A stretch of 64,000 nt of DNA from Sipunculus nudus (Eukaryota; Annelida; Sipuncula; Golfingiida; Sipunculidae), in NCBI GenBank assembly GCA_026874595.1, contig CM049317.1:43176401-43240400 (forward strand), given 5' to 3'. A program made the position numbers and the translations under genes. Numbering within the stretch: position 1 is the first letter of the stretch; each line of letters begins with the position of its first letter. The notes beneath the pieces are model-generated. The model saw only the letters and a list, made by a program, of their open reading frames with translations. It was not told the origin of the DNA and searched no databases. Shown here in pieces: positions 45,061-57,594 of the stretch.

Positions 45061-45420
45061 ATCGCGCCTGGTACCAGCTTCTTTCCTCTTGTGTAACTCA
45101 AGGGTGTATGCAAGGGGGGGTCGTGAGGGTCGTACGACCCCCCCAAAAATTTTTTTTTTTTCCAGAGACATTTTTTTTTAGGGCCTTTTCCAAATGACAT
45201 AAATGAAAAAGCATTGATCAGGTTCCAGCAATGAATCCAAAGACCTTGCATATTGCATGACGTAATTCTATCCCAAGTCCAGCAATTCTGAAACTGAGCC
45301 ATCCACTTTAGGCTGGTGGCACTCATTGTGAAAACAGGGGCGTGTAAAGAGGGGGCCGCAACAGGCGCCCCCCCCCCCCCCCCCCAAAATCGGTTCAACA
45401 AATTTTTAGGGGCACCAAAT
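45061..45420. mobile_element. MITE-like DNA with G/C tracts
   Basis: 'CAAGGGTGTATGCAAGGGGG' (45,099) and 'CAGGGGCGTGTAAAGAGGGG' (45,336) are typical starts of G-tract MITEs. C-runs lie at 45,140 and 45,368-45,385 (18 nt), and T-runs at 45,151-45,177. Probably two overlapping elements. The 66- and 139-codon minus frames cross these tracts and are artefacts. Confidence 0.45.
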
Positions 45421-46219
45421 TTCGTAAATTGTCAGGGCGTGCCTAAACCTTTTGCAAAATAAGCTCATCAAGTTGTACTTGTAAGGCGAAGGCCCTAGTT
45501 AAAATTGTTACAATTAGGTATTAGTATAGGATGACACTCTCTTAGTAGTAGCTATGTTGGACAAACAAAAGCCTCATTGGAAGTTGCAGCCCATGCATTT
45601 GTCATGTCGTGTTATGCATCCATGGGGCACGACAGTCCTGATGGTAAGACATAAGATACCGGTTCTGTGATTAGTTCAAGAAACGTCAGTCTGTGGTGTT
45701 GAATTTCGCCGTGGTTTATCTAACTTAAGTCACATTCAGAACGTCAACATATCTCCAGAAAACTGAATAAAATATATCCTTTCTATACTCAAACATCACT
45801 GATTTTAAATTAACCTTAATAATTTGATCGAATAAACACATTACCCACCCCCACCCCCCCCCTTCCCCCGGATCCGGACCTGACCCATCGTCGATGATTC
45901 TCACCCCTCAGGCAAGGTAGTTCTAACTCTATGCATAGGAAAAAAACAAGGAGAAACTGAGGCTTTGCATTTTGAACAACACCATTGGATCTGTGACCTA
46001 GGTTAGCTTGCTTTTGCCTTCTTGATCAAACGTGTAAGCCACTTTTTATGCACAACTGTTGAACACAATACAGAACAGCATGAGAACAGCCTGGGCAAAC
46101 TGTTGGTCACACGTAGCTTACCCAGTTTTTGTGCCTGTGTACAGCCTGTATATATGTATTGACTGAGAAAATAGAATATCCAAAAACAAAATGTTAGACT
46201 TCTTTACACAATCTCTGAG
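45421..46219. other. Unassigned DNA
   Basis: A C-rich tract at 45,846-45,870 followed by GGATCCGGACCTG may be another MITE edge. Otherwise nothing seen. Confidence 0.3.
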
Positions 46220-46950
46220 AGGGTAAGTTTTTTACCTGGTTCAGCGACCTTTGGGACGAAAAATTTGATTTGAGCGCCCTGAATGTCATATGATCAGAAC
46301 CCGGATCTGTTAGGTTTAGAATTTTCAAATGCTGCACACGGAATTTCTAGGCAAATCTGCTTGGAAACATGAAATTAGGTCATGGTGATCTATATTCAGC
46401 GACCTACAGGCCGAAGATATGCATTATTTGAAACACCAGTACAGGGCACCGATTGTGTCCGTTGGGCCTAGAATCTTCTAGTGTAATATTAACGGAGGTC
46501 CTGGGTAAATGTCCGTGGAAACATGAACTTAGGTCACTGTGGAGGTACGGGGAAACGATCACCTATATTCTGTGAGACAGGCAAAAGACATGATTTGAGC
46601 ATTTTGGTACAAATGTTAGCAGTTGGACCTAGAAACTTCTATTTTAATTAAGATCCAAGTAAAATCTTCTTAGAAACCCTAAATAAAATTAAGGTCACTG
46701 TGACCCATATTCTGTGAGCATTTAACACCCTATAAGCTAGACGTGTGCAAATCGTAGCAATCCACACAGAACTTAGCATCTAGGGAGTTCTTGGTAAAAT
46801 CTTGGAAACCCTAAATAAGGTCAATGTATTATATTTTCTAAGGCCTATGGGTAAAACGCCTGATTCCACTAATATAATAATAATTAATACATGCATCGCC
46901 TCTTTGTCAAATTCAGCTGAGCGTGATGGCCCATGGGCCAGTTGTTTATT
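46220..46950 (+). mobile_element. Family A core units with 3' tail
   Basis: About four eroded core units ('agacctagaaacttc', 'aggtcactgtga', 'atattctgtgag') end with CAGCTGAGCGTGATGGCCC and ATGGGCC (46,915-46,940), the family A tail. AGGTCACTGTGACCC at about 46,692 differs by one base from a perfect inverted AGGTCA repeat. The head hairpin is missing. Confidence 0.65.
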
Positions 46951-48197
46951 ATCGGTTTTGATACAATATGCGTGGAATTATGCATGTTTATCAGGACAAA
47001 TACAAAATTCGATTCAATTCATTGTATGGTGCATGTAATCTACACAAAAGTAGTATTTTTTCAATACCTTTAAGATTTCTTAGAAATCTAAGCAAGAAAA
47101 CAAATTAGCAACATAGTCCACTCCTCATTTGCCACCAAAAAAAAAACACTAGAAACTGGAGCGGCGAATTAGTTGAACATCAGTTGAATTTTAGGCGCAC
47201 TTCCTGTTCGAGGCAAAGTCTACAGCCTAACCAGCTCAGGTAAGAGTCCTTGCAAGTCTTTTCCCATGTCAATGTCATATTCAAGCGAGCCCAGCGTGGT
47301 TATTGCAAGATATTGCATATTACTTATACGCAGTTATATACAAGTTCGTCATCACTGATGTCGCCCCCATTATGACACCGACTTGACAAGGAGTAACATC
47401 AGCTTGGACACATCGGGGATCATCGGGGTGACATCTGGATATTTTTTAACATTTTCAAAAATGTTTAGTGTTGGGGTCACTCCGGAACATATCGGGGCTA
47501 CATCGGCTTGTCATTGGAAATACATGGGAACAGCCTACTGGGACACATCGCGGTGAAATGGTCGAGTTGAGTTGGTAGGTTAACGAAAACATCAGAACTA
47601 AAGGTATCCAGAAACACCACCCAAAGGCAACCGCTCAGAACAATATTTATGATAGAACAACCTGCAAACACCTAAACACAGAATAAATTCTGAGTGAGCT
47701 GTACTTTAAATCAATCACTATATAGAGCTATTAATCTCCATTTTTAACTGAAACGTTTAACTTTATGATTTGGCTAATGATTTTTTTTAATCTGTTTTAT
47801 GCTTAATTATCCTCAAATGAAATGTAAAAAAGATATTATCCTTCCAAAGAATAACATGACAACACAATATGTCCTCAACAAAATCTGCGGGTAGTTGGCA
47901 AACCGTTGTCCCTGCTAACTTATTTTACTAAAAAAATCAACATCCTATAAAAAATATTGTTGAGCATATACGATCGAAGTGATATGTAAGTTTAAACCCA
48001 CGCGTATACTGATATAACATGTTTATAATATTAATCTTTGAGCTACGAGCAACAAAACATGTTATTATTAATTAATCTTTCGCCTTTCGACTTTTAAACA
48101 TACAGGGGTGGCCGCATAGATAACATTTACATAAAATGCCAAAAACAATTTTCATGAGAAAATAAGTAATATATAAGACATGTATCGATGTATTTAA
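46951..48197. other. Mostly unassigned DNA
   Basis: 47.39-47.56 kb repeats the phrase 'acatcggggt' several times (possible degenerate short tandem repeat). The remainder is AT-rich without recognisable features. Confidence 0.3.
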
Positions 48198-48691
48198 CAG
48201 GGTTTCCAGCAGCTAACTCTGACAAAATTCCCCGAGTTTTCCCTGACTATTCCCTGACCTTTAGCTGGTTTTCAAGTATAAATCATCACAAAACTATTTA
48301 ATTTGGTTTCAAAACGTCATTTTACAGCAAAAGCTTCAATGGAAGAATTTATGGAACATCAGAATCATACATCAGATCCTGCATTCTTTATATTACTGCA
48401 CATGAACAGAATCGGCCCATCATTAATTGTTGGTCTTATATGTTAAATATCTATGCTCTGCATCATCAAACTTAGATTTTTGTACAAAAATGTAAAGATA
48501 ACAAAAGTAAATCCTTCAAATTTACCATATTTTTATCAGAGATGCCAAGTTCTTTCAACATTCAACATAACAAAATTCAAACGCCACAGCCATAAAAAAT
48601 TCTTAGACCTTTCCCTGACTTCCCAAAATATCAAATAATTTCCTGACATTTCCCTGACTTATAATTTTTACCCTGACCGCTGGCAACCCTG
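48198..48691. mobile_element. hAT-like MITE
   Basis: Ends are CAGGGTTTCCAGC and GCTGGCAACCCTG, inverted with one mismatch. Sub-terminal TTCCCTGAC motifs repeat at both ends (48,236-48,262 and 48,611-48,677). Flanks look similar (TATTTAA / ATTAACA) but no exact 8-bp duplication is present. The 61-codon frame inside is not a transposase. Confidence 0.7.
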
Positions 48692-49349
48692 ATTAACATC
48701 GAACTTAAACTTGTCCAAATACAATGCATTTTTTTTAACGCATTCACCTTGACAGGGACTTCCCACTTTTTGGTACTTCTCGCATATACATGTGACTTCC
48801 CCTCCCCACTTTGGCTAAAACTTTGCGCACGCCCTTGGTAAAGGTCAAAAATATTATGATCACGACCCACCCAGAAAAAATCCTGTATACACCCCTGTAA
48901 CTGTCATATCTTTGGCCCCAATAAACACCACCAAAGCTATAACGGTCCACGACATTTATTCCACCACCAATTAATACATCACTTGGCGGAATGGCCTCCT
49001 CACTCAACCTCGCTTCTCGCGAGAGTAACAAAGTATAGTTTACAAGCTGTCCACCAGGGGGCGATACCATAAGGTACATCAGTAACGGAAAAAAAGCAAA
49101 AGATTTTAGAACAAAATATTTACATAAAATTATATGAAGCAGTAATTTTCATAAAGTATTCCCGCGTTTAAAAGATCACAATTTAAGCATCAAATATGGT
49201 TGTTACAACTCCAACGGGGACTAAATTATTTATTTTTCTGTGAAATTTTATCACGAGATCTGTAGGTGTCCCCTAAATCAGCCACTGTTGTTCTGAAATG
49301 TTTCTGTAAAACTGAAATAATGTTTGCATATATATAACACATATCTATA

Positions 49350-49350
<1 letters not shown>
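48692..49350. other. Unassigned DNA with MITE-like scraps
   Basis: 48.78-48.90 kb ('cgcacgcccttgg', 'tatacacccctg') resembles ends of G-tract MITEs. Overlapping minus frames of 79 and 111 codons have no domain. Confidence 0.3.

Positions 49351-49351
<1 letters not shown>

Positions 49352-49413
<62 letters not shown>
49352..49413. repeat. (TA)n microsatellite
   Basis: About 31 uninterrupted TA units. Confidence 0.95.
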
Positions 49414-49419
<6 letters not shown>

Positions 49420-50067
49420 CAGGTATGCTTGTTCGGACTTCTTTACTCCCGAGAGCTTATAATCATTTCAGCAGTTAGAATTTAAAATTACACCTGAGGA
49501 TATCTTCGCATTAAAAGGATTTACACAATAATTTGTATAAGAAACCTGAAGTAAATGAGGAGAGGTTAATTTTTTATTAAAATATATGCATGTAATAAAC
49601 TTCATTGGACCCTTGTCAGTAAATGAAATCCTCAGTCATCAAGTTTTCCGACAAGCGACTTCCGACATCCAAGTTTTAGTCGCTATCGGCCTGTGTGTAA
49701 GGTGGTAGTCTGCGACCAGTGCGGAGAGGGGAAGGTCGCGTGGCTCAGGGCCCTAAAACTCTTACCATCAAAAGGTTAGCTTACACTGCCACTTCATATT
49801 GATTCGTATGTAAAAACACAATTTATGTTACCATGTAGTAAATGACGCCCGTCATCACACTACCACTGACTTTGTTTACATTATTCTCATAACACTTTTA
49901 GTTTTACAGCCTTGTATACTGTAGCCTACTTACTATTACTAACTTAGTCTGTAACAGTAGCAGTGTGAAGACAACTGCCAATACTGCTGGACTAAGTTAT
50001 AGTAAAATAAGTATCTATAAACTATGCTATAGTCTGTCCAAGTACCTGTGTCAGCATGGTTCATTTT
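49414..50067. other. Unassigned DNA
   Basis: A GC-richer part at 49.66-49.80 kb carries no recognisable gene. Confidence 0.3.
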
Positions 50068-50240
50068 AGCTCAGCTGACTTTAAGTCATCTGAGTTAGTA
50101 TAGTCATGGTACTTTGGTAGATATATCAGTCAATTTTCAAAAATTTGACTTCTCAATGAAAAATATACTGTAAGATTTCTTTTTGTTTCAGGATCTTCAA
50201 TTTATAGTTTTAAACTAATTTGATATGACTGTTTATAGCA
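50068..50240 (+). repeat. Family A head fragment
   Basis: The head hairpin at 50068-50096 (AGCTCAGCTGACT / AGTCATCTGAGTT) is followed by 170 bp of diverged core. It is interrupted by the LINE end. Confidence 0.65.
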
Positions 50241-50254
50241 AAGTTATAAACATT

Positions 50255-51003
50255 TATTAGTTATGAGAATTATGCTAGCTGGGACCCTTCTTTTCAGGAA
50301 AACCTGTGACCAGTACTGGCAGCAGCTTCTGAGGTTGCCTGCAGCCAAATGTGGCAACTATGTCACAAAATTAAAAACCCAATTTGTCCAACACTGGCAA
50401 ACAGCATTAACCTCCAGTCAGGGCAAGCTACATATTTATGCATTTTTTAATTCAACTTTGAATTTGAAAATCACCACAAACTTATTAATAACCAAAAACC
50501 ATAGACATGCTTTTACAAGACTCAGAATGAGTGCTCACAATTTATGCATTGAAACGGGCCAATATACAAAGCCCATACTTGAAAAATCTGAAAGAATCTG
50601 CACCTTGTGCTGTGAATGTGAGATGGCAGATGAACAGCACTTTCTTCTACTGTGCAGTCGATACAATAGTGAAAGATCTATTTTATTGAGCCATTGATTT
50701 ATCTGTAACAACAGTCTATGCTTGGGGAAATATCTGTTAATTTCTATGTACATCAGTGCATGCCACATGGGACCAGCATGGTCTCAAGCTAACGCAAACT
50801 GGTCGTATCTGAATTCCAGTTGTCGCAATACTGTAATGGAATTAACGGTTACCCTGCATTTAACTCATGGATATTACATTCCTCTTTTCCTTTAAGAGAA
50901 TAATGAATATAAACATACGTAAAGTGTAGAACTATAGCAAGCATACTATGAGACTGTTTATGAATTGTATGATATTGTTGGAATAAAATACTGATTTGGA
51001 TTA
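50255..51003 (+). pseudogene. 3' end of a LINE (C-terminal zinc-motif region)
   Basis: The 144-codon frame 50263-50697 is the C-terminal end of a LINE polyprotein: FTRLRMSAHNLCIETGQYTK, then C-X2-C-X9-H-X4-C within ICTLCCECEMADEQHFLLLC, the pattern that closes many CR1-type and related LINE proteins. Everything upstream is missing, which is usual for 5'-truncated LINE insertions. The 3' untranslated region runs to about 51,003, with a TTGGAATAAAATACTG ending. The 5' junction lies in family A sequence. Confidence 0.75.
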
Positions 51004-51329
51004 GCCATATTTTCTTTTTATTGTTTAATACATTAATAAAACAACTTATGTTTCTGATGCAATATTAACAAGTATGTAGGGATATATATATATTTATATA
51101 AATATTTGTATATATATACATATATGTATATTTATGATATAAGGGCAGCAATCGGCCTACACCCTTTCACATGATCACTGAATATGTGTATCATCCACTG
51201 AAGCTCTGCTTCAGTTTCATTTTGCACCAAGTCCATGGACCACAAAGTCTTTATGATACACTGGCTGTTCAGGCCCTCTTTTTGATCGACGCAAATCTGT
51301 TTTTCAGCTCAGCTACTATTTCTGTGGTT
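51004..51329. other. AT-rich DNA with TATA runs
   Basis: (TATA)-rich at 51,080-51,140. The rest is unassigned and runs into the gypsy remnant. Confidence 0.35.
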
Positions 51330-52760
51330 TCAGCGTTGTATGACTCTGCTTGGTCGATTTGAGCTTTGTGGAGTTGATGCGGTCTCTTCCATCACGTCTG
51401 CTGAGATGGTCTCATGCCAGTCATAATCTGGTTCTATTTTTGTTGTCAAATCCGGTGCATTTCCCACAATGTAAATTGGCAAGTTTAAAATGGCTTGAGT
51501 CATGATAAATTTCTCGCCCATTGGATATCCTTCTTGCTTCAACACTGGAACCGTCAATTCTGCAGATGGGAAAGAATGAAGGCTCATATGCTGTTGACCA
51601 TTTGTTAGTCTTGGTTTGTCGGAGTAATACAGATCTTCCACCACAGAACTGTGAGATTTGGTATTGCGATTTTCACCTGTTCTGCTTTCTCTTTTGCTTG
51701 TATTCTTTATCATTTCTGTTGATAATGTAATCTCGTTCTGGTGCTGGATTCTGTTGTGTGGAGTAATCCAGTTTGTCCCTACTGTCCTGTTCATGAGAGC
51801 TTCGTATGGTGTTACACCAGTGGCAGGATTTGGTGTTGACCTGTAAGCAGTCAGCATGTTTTGCAGTTTTTCATAGCGTTCATGTATTTTCAGGTTGACA
51901 GATCTGATCATTTTTGTTCAGTACTTCCATGAAGCTCTCTGCCTCACCATTTGGCCTTGCATGAAATGGTGTCACTCTGTGTTGTGTAAATCCTTCTTTT
52001 TGTGCAAACTGCAAATTCTTGGGAATCTCTGTTACTTTGACAGTTACATGTATGTGTGATTTAGTTGTGACCTGGCAATCAAAGCATTGACCTAGTTACA
52101 AGTTTTGACATGATCCGGCAATCATGAAACTTGGGACTGAAATCCTCAACTACAAGTGCCTGTACAATTCTTGTTAGTTCCATTTATTTATTTGGTACCC
52201 TCAAATCAACACTTGCTTGAATCATATGTGGCTCTAGCTTATCTTTTGATATATTTGTCAATTTTGGTTTTGGTTGAATGACGAGCCATGAACACAAAGT
52301 CACTGACTCCCCCTCTGGGACTGGCTCGAAAATTTCAGTTTCAACACCTTGATCTAGCCACCTTTTCAGGGTTTTTTTAAGGTAATTTGGCACCTGCCTG
52401 GGTTTCTGTGCTACTGGTGTCGCCCCTGGTTTCATTTGAAAATGGCCAAAGAATGAATTTACAATCATTCTTGTAATCTTTAATCTTTGCAATACCCTAA
52501 AATACCTTGGGGTATTTATCAATGATATCACGTGCATGGTGTTTATTTTTCTTGGGCAGAAACTGTTCATTTAGCTTTTGTCTCAGAATGCTGTACTTGT
52601 CTGTGCCTTCTCTATCTGGCAGGCTATGCTCTAATTTGGCAAGTTCTTTGCCCCCCATAGATGATTAGTGCATCCTTCTTATCTAAGGGGTCCGTGATTT
52701 TGAAGAATCTAAACTCTCTCAGTCCCCTCTGACCACTCCTCCCAGGCTTTACCAGCTGCG
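51330..52760 (-). pseudogene. Ty3/gypsy remnant: gag, RT N-terminus and integrase pieces
   Basis: The minus strand reads, from high to low coordinates: a gag segment GKELAKLEHSLPDREGTDKY and LNEQFLPKKNKHHAR (52.66-52.54 kb, one frameshift in a G-run); then RT N-terminus with MKPGATPVAQKPRQVP, VIQPKPK, ASVDLRVPNK (52.44-52.19 kb) and RIVQALVVEDFSPKFHDCRI (52.18-52.09 kb, after a stop); then integrase with TPFHARPNGEAESFMEVLNK (51.98-51.91 kb, containing the last catalytic Glu) and LTAYRSTPNPATGVTPYEAL (51.86-51.79 kb), followed by a 193-codon open frame. Protease, RT palm, RNase H and the integrase start are deleted. Integrase lies after RT, the usual gypsy order, unlike the element at 34.5-39.4 kb. 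No LTRs found. Confidence 0.85.
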
Positions 52761-52979
52761 CTGGAGTATGGGTTCATCAGGAAGTATAAATGGTGGGGAT
52801 GTGTTGCAACCTACAACGAAACTGTTTTTACAGGCAAAAAACTCAGCCACTACATTGGAAATGTCTTATGAGGAAACTCAACTGAATTGTTTAATTTTCA
52901 CAAAAAATGTCATACTGTAGGGTCTCTCATTATTATAAGAATAAATCTGGTTCATTGACTTTTGAGTCATAGAAAGCTG
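52761..52979. other. Unassigned DNA
   Basis: May contain further gag debris. Nothing readable. Confidence 0.3.
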
Positions 52980-53250
52980 AAGTTGGCCTATGGCCAAGTA
53001 AGGGGTCTGGACAGCTGAGAGGCAAAATGCTAGGCCTTCTTGGCTTGCAACCTGGGTTTGATTACAGGTGTGGCTGTGAGAATGGGGTGTCACTGCGAGT
53101 CCAAGGTTGGTGGTTTTCTTCGAGTCCTCTGGTTTGCTCTACCCTTACTGACTACCAAGTGCCGATATTTGAGCCATGGAAAGTGCCTTGTATTATATTG
53201 TAAATAGTTGTACAATCCATGTAAATTAAATAAAGTGTATATTTAAGCCT
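52980..53250 (+). mobile_element. Candidate tRNA-derived SINE
   Basis: GGGTTTGATTAC (53,049-53,060) resembles a pol III B box. About 60 bp downstream, TGGTTTTCTTCGAGTCC-CTGG resembles the central domain shared by many metazoan SINEs. The tail is A/T-rich with AATAAA (53,228). The A box is poor and no target duplication was found. Confidence 0.35.
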
Positions 53251-53968
53251 GTATCAGACAGAGGGGATGCAAGACTGTTGTTTGAAATTCTGTATCATTG
53301 CACAAAAATGACTTTTAGGTGGCCTTACTTAAGATTTACTTAAATGATTTTTGGCTGAATTATTGGACCATTGTCTTTTGACCACATTATTGGACTGTGA
53401 GATACTCTGGTTAACAAAGCTAGAAGATCTATTGTATTAACAGCTCTGTGGGAATATATCATTTAAGCAAAGCTGTATTGGTGTCCATATCTAACGTATG
53501 TGTAAGATAAAATCCATGAATAAAATATATTTGTATTCTGATTTAGATTTCAACAGGCATCTGTTATTATCCTGAACATTTTGATAAAAAAAATACTTAT
53601 GGATATGTAAGCTTGAAAAAAAGTATTGAAGCCAGAGTCTTACAGTATGTATAAACAGATTTGGCAACATGCCAGGATTTTGTATCTCTAAATAGCTCGG
53701 AAAACTGCTAACTTTTTCAGTTTTGGTAACTAGCCAAGTTTTAGTCTGTGTCTATTTAAAGGTTTGGCAGACTTCTAACTGTATCAGATTAGGCAACAGT
53801 TCAAGAGTTCATTAAGTGCAGTAGCTGCACTTGACAATTAGCTTCCCTTGACTTGGTTGAAAACTGTCTCCCTAATCGTAGCTTGGTCAGCCAAGTGCGC
53901 TTGACTCAAGAGAAGTTGATGTATTTGCCTGTAATTTTGGCCTGTTCATCCATCTTTGATGGTTTTTT
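53251..53968. other. Unassigned DNA
   Basis: No gene or known family. The plus frame at 53853-54188 is mostly family A sequence in its second half. Confidence 0.3.
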
Positions 53969-54838
53969 AGCTCAGCTGACTTTAAGTCATCTGAGCTATA
54001 GTCATGGTCCTTTGTCTATCGCTTTGGCTGGCCGTCTGTCTGTTAACAGGGCACGTTTCGAAATCATTGGATCTACGAATCCAAAATTTTGCATACAGTT
54101 AGATGTCCCAAAAGTCTCCTTCCATACCAAAACTGGGGTCAGTGGGACTTTGTTCATTCAGGATATTAAGGAAAAACCTCATTTTTAGCTCAGCTGACTA
54201 TAAGTCATCTGAGCTATAGTTGTGGTCCATTGTACGTCGTCCGTCTGTCCGTATATGTGGCACGTTTTGAAACCTTAAGACCTAGGAATCCATAATTCAG
54301 CATTATGTTAGATGTCTCAAAGATCTCCTACCAAGCCAAAAACTGGGTCTTTGTGACTTCGTTCCTTTAAGAAATTAAGGAAAAACCTCAATTTTTTATT
54401 AAAAACCTATTTTCACACTTCAGGATTGCCTAATATCAAAACCACTCATCTTTTTTCCCTCATATTTGCCATAGATATTCCACTATATAGTTCCTATGTA
54501 CATGCCAGAAATAAGGTCTGTATTATATAATTTAAAAAAGTTATGAGCTCAAACATAATGCATTTTGTTAAAAATTCAGGAAAGATATTTGATCACTTAC
54601 ACAAAACATGTTAAAACTAAGGACTTTTTTCCAGTAATATAACTTTAATTAATCAAAATTAAAATGTATACCCAAAATTAGATCAAAATCTTTTAAATTT
54701 TTAAAAATATTAGCAAAAATAAAAAATTGGTACCTTAAATTTCACCCACCTTTGGCCATGGCACGTTTTTTTCCTGTCAGTACTGTGGATTTACAGCATG
54801 TACACATAAGGATTTTATCTGTTAAAATCTGAAATTTG
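53969..54838 (+). mobile_element. Family A, two tandem heads and core
   Basis: Head hairpins lie at 53969-53997 and 54187-54215 (arms AGCTCAGCTGACT / AGTCATCTGAGCT). Each is followed by a Ctgtccg tract and 'gcacgtttcgaaa'-like, 'ttagatgtc', 'caaaactgggtc' and 'ttaaggaaaaacctcat' phrases. The second runs on into a longer core to about 54,838. Confidence 0.75.
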
Positions 54839-56385
54839 ATGAAAACAAGACGACCAGAGGCCACGCCCTTGCCAAAAACACTCGGACCCAGATTGGAAGA
54901 CAGATAACCTGAACATGTCATAAAGAAGACAAAGAGGAAGAAAATGAGCCATAGTTTGTAAAGACTGGACCAATATTGACAAAGTTACGATGATAATAAT
55001 AATCTGACGGGTTTTCATGACTTTGACCTATTTAAAAAATACATATACAGCTTCAAGAAATTGTTTCATTATACGATAGGTGAAAGTTGCAAAGCGATTC
55101 CTGGTAAACTGTGGCCAATAGAATGCTATAATAACAGAGGCAAGAACCAGCAAGAAGGCAACATTTAGGACAACTTGCAAACAGACAGACATATTGACAA
55201 AGTGACACAAGGTTGAGACCAGTTGACTAGGCTTAGTTATGTAGAAGACGAAGGTGAACAAAATGAGCCAAAGTTTGTGAAGATAGGACCAGAATGGACA
55301 AAGTTATGAGGAAAATAACATTTTGAAGTGTTTTGAAGTGACCAACATACTGACAAAGTGGCACAAAGTATAGACCAAAAGACTAAACTATGTTATGAAG
55401 AAGACAGAGGAAGAAAATAAGCTACAGTTTATGAAGTTAAGGTTTAAAGTCTTAGAGATTTGGGCAAAAAAATATGTTGTGGTGTTTCATGTGCAGCGCC
55501 CCCTAGCAGCTATTTTCTGAAACTGAAAAATCACTTTCAAGATATTAGTGTAGGACATAAGATGTATCAGTTTCAAAAGGATTCCTGCAAAACTGTGGCC
55601 TGTAGAATGCTATATGTTAGACACAAGAACAAGCAAGAAGGCAAAATTGATGACAACTGACAGATAGACAGACATACTGTCAAAGTGACACAAAGCTGAG
55701 GCCAGATGGCTTTACCAAGTTATGAAGAAGACTCAGGGGAAGAAATTAAGCTATAGTTTATGTAATTCATGTGTCAAGTTTCGGAGATATTGTCAAAAAA
55801 TTATACGTTGATTAAGTTAAGTGCAGCGCACCCTAGCGGCCATATCCTGAAAAATGAAAATTCAATTTTGAGATATTAGTGTAAGACATAAGATTCACTA
55901 ATTTCAAAAGGATTCTTGCAAAAATTTTGTCTGTAGAATGCTATATGTAAGACAGAAGCACCAGCAAGAAGGTGAAATTGAGGTCAATTGACAGACAGAC
56001 AGACATACTGACAAAGTGACACAAAGTTCAGCAAAGATGACAAGACCATGTTATGCAGAAGACACAGAGGAAGAAAATGAGCCTAAGTTTTTGAAAATAG
56101 GACCAATAGTTACAAAGTTATGATGAAAATAAAATTTCAACGTTTTTTCGATGACCTTGACCTTTGACTTATGCCTACCTAAAACAATAGGCTACCAGGA
56201 CTTTTGACTTTCAATCAACCCTGAAAGTTTCAGCTCGATTGCTACAAAATTGTGGCCAGGAGAGTACTTACAAACAAACAAACAAACATCGTGACAAACA
56301 AACACACAAACAGACATACACAACTGACCAACATGCTTGCCAAAATCGAAGATTTCTGGCAAGCAATAAAAGCTGCAAAATTAGG
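54839..56385 (+). repeat. Family G: ~330-bp tandem units and terminal hairpin
   Basis: Four to five diverged units repeat 'ccaacatactgacaaagt', 'tatgaagaagacacagagg', 'gcagcgccccctagcagct' (55,490; 55,823) and 'agaatgctatatgt'. TGACCTTGACCTTTGAC (about 56,152-56,168) is an AGGTCA direct repeat on the minus strand. It ends in a hairpin at 56336-56363 (arms CTTGCCAAAATC and GATTTCTGGCAAG). Non-coding. Confidence 0.75.
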
Positions 56386-57594
56386 CTAGTTATTGAATTT
56401 ATTTGGAGGCTCTTGTTGTATTCCCTTACATTGTCAAGCAGTCCACTTTGGTCACTGTAGGTCATTCAGTGAAGCTTGCTATGCTCCCCAGGCTGTTGGC
56501 ATAACGTTACATGTCCCAAGATCTCCTACCAAGCTGAAAACTGGGTCTTTGCGACTTTGTTCTTTTGAGAAATTAAGGAAAAACCTCAATTTTTATTAAA
56601 AACCTATTTTCACACTTCAGGATTGCCTATTATCAAAACCACTCATCTATTTTTCCTCATATTTACCACAAATATTCCTCTATATAGTTCCTATGTACAT
56701 GCCAGAAATAAGGTCTGTATTATATAATTTAAAAAAGTTATGGGCTCAAACATAATGCATTTTGTAAAAAAACAGGAAAGATATTTGATCGCTTAACACA
56801 AAACATGTTAAAGCTAAGGACTTTTTTCCAGTAATATAACTTTAATTAATCAAAAATTAAATTGTATACTCAAAATTAGATCAAAATCTTTTAATTTTTA
56901 GCTCAGCTGACTATAAGTCATCTGAGCTATAGTCATGGTCCATTGTCCGTCGTCCGTCCGTCTGTCTGTCCGTCCGTCCGTCTGGATGTCCGTCCGTAAG
57001 ACTGGCACGTTTCGACACCGTTGGACCATCAAATCTGAATTTCGGCATACAGTTAGATGTCCCCATAATCTCCTACCATGCCAAAAATTGGGTCAATAGG
57101 ACTTCGTTCCTTTGAGATATTAAGGAAAAACCTCAATTTTTATTAGAAATCTATTTTCACACTTCAGGACTGCCTAATATCAAAACCACTCATCTGGTTT
57201 TCTTCATATTTACCATAAATATTCCTCTATATAGTTCCTATGTACATGCCAGATATTAAGTCAGTATTATATAATTTAAAAAAGTTATGGGCCCAAACAT
57301 AATGGACTTTGTAAAAAAATCAGGAAGATATTTGGTCACTTAAAACCAAAAGTGTTAAAGGTAGGGACTTTTTTTTCAGTAATACAACTTTAATTAATAA
57401 AAATTTAATTGTATACCAAAAATTAGATCAAAATTTGTTAATTTTTTTTAAATATTGGCAAAAATATAAAATTGGTACCTTAAATTTTGCCCAACTTTGG
57501 CCATGGCACGTTTTTTTCCTGTAGGTACTGTGGGTTTAATTTTCACACCATGTATACATAAGGATTTAATCTGTAAAAATCTGAAATTTGAAAA
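56386..57594 (+). mobile_element. Family A units, tandem
   Basis: One core at 56,510-56,899 is followed by a new head hairpin at 56900-56928 and a second core to about 57,594. The two cores are very similar ('gattgcctaatatcaaaacc', 'tagttcctatgtacatgcc', 'atggcacgtttttttcctgt'). Confidence 0.7.
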
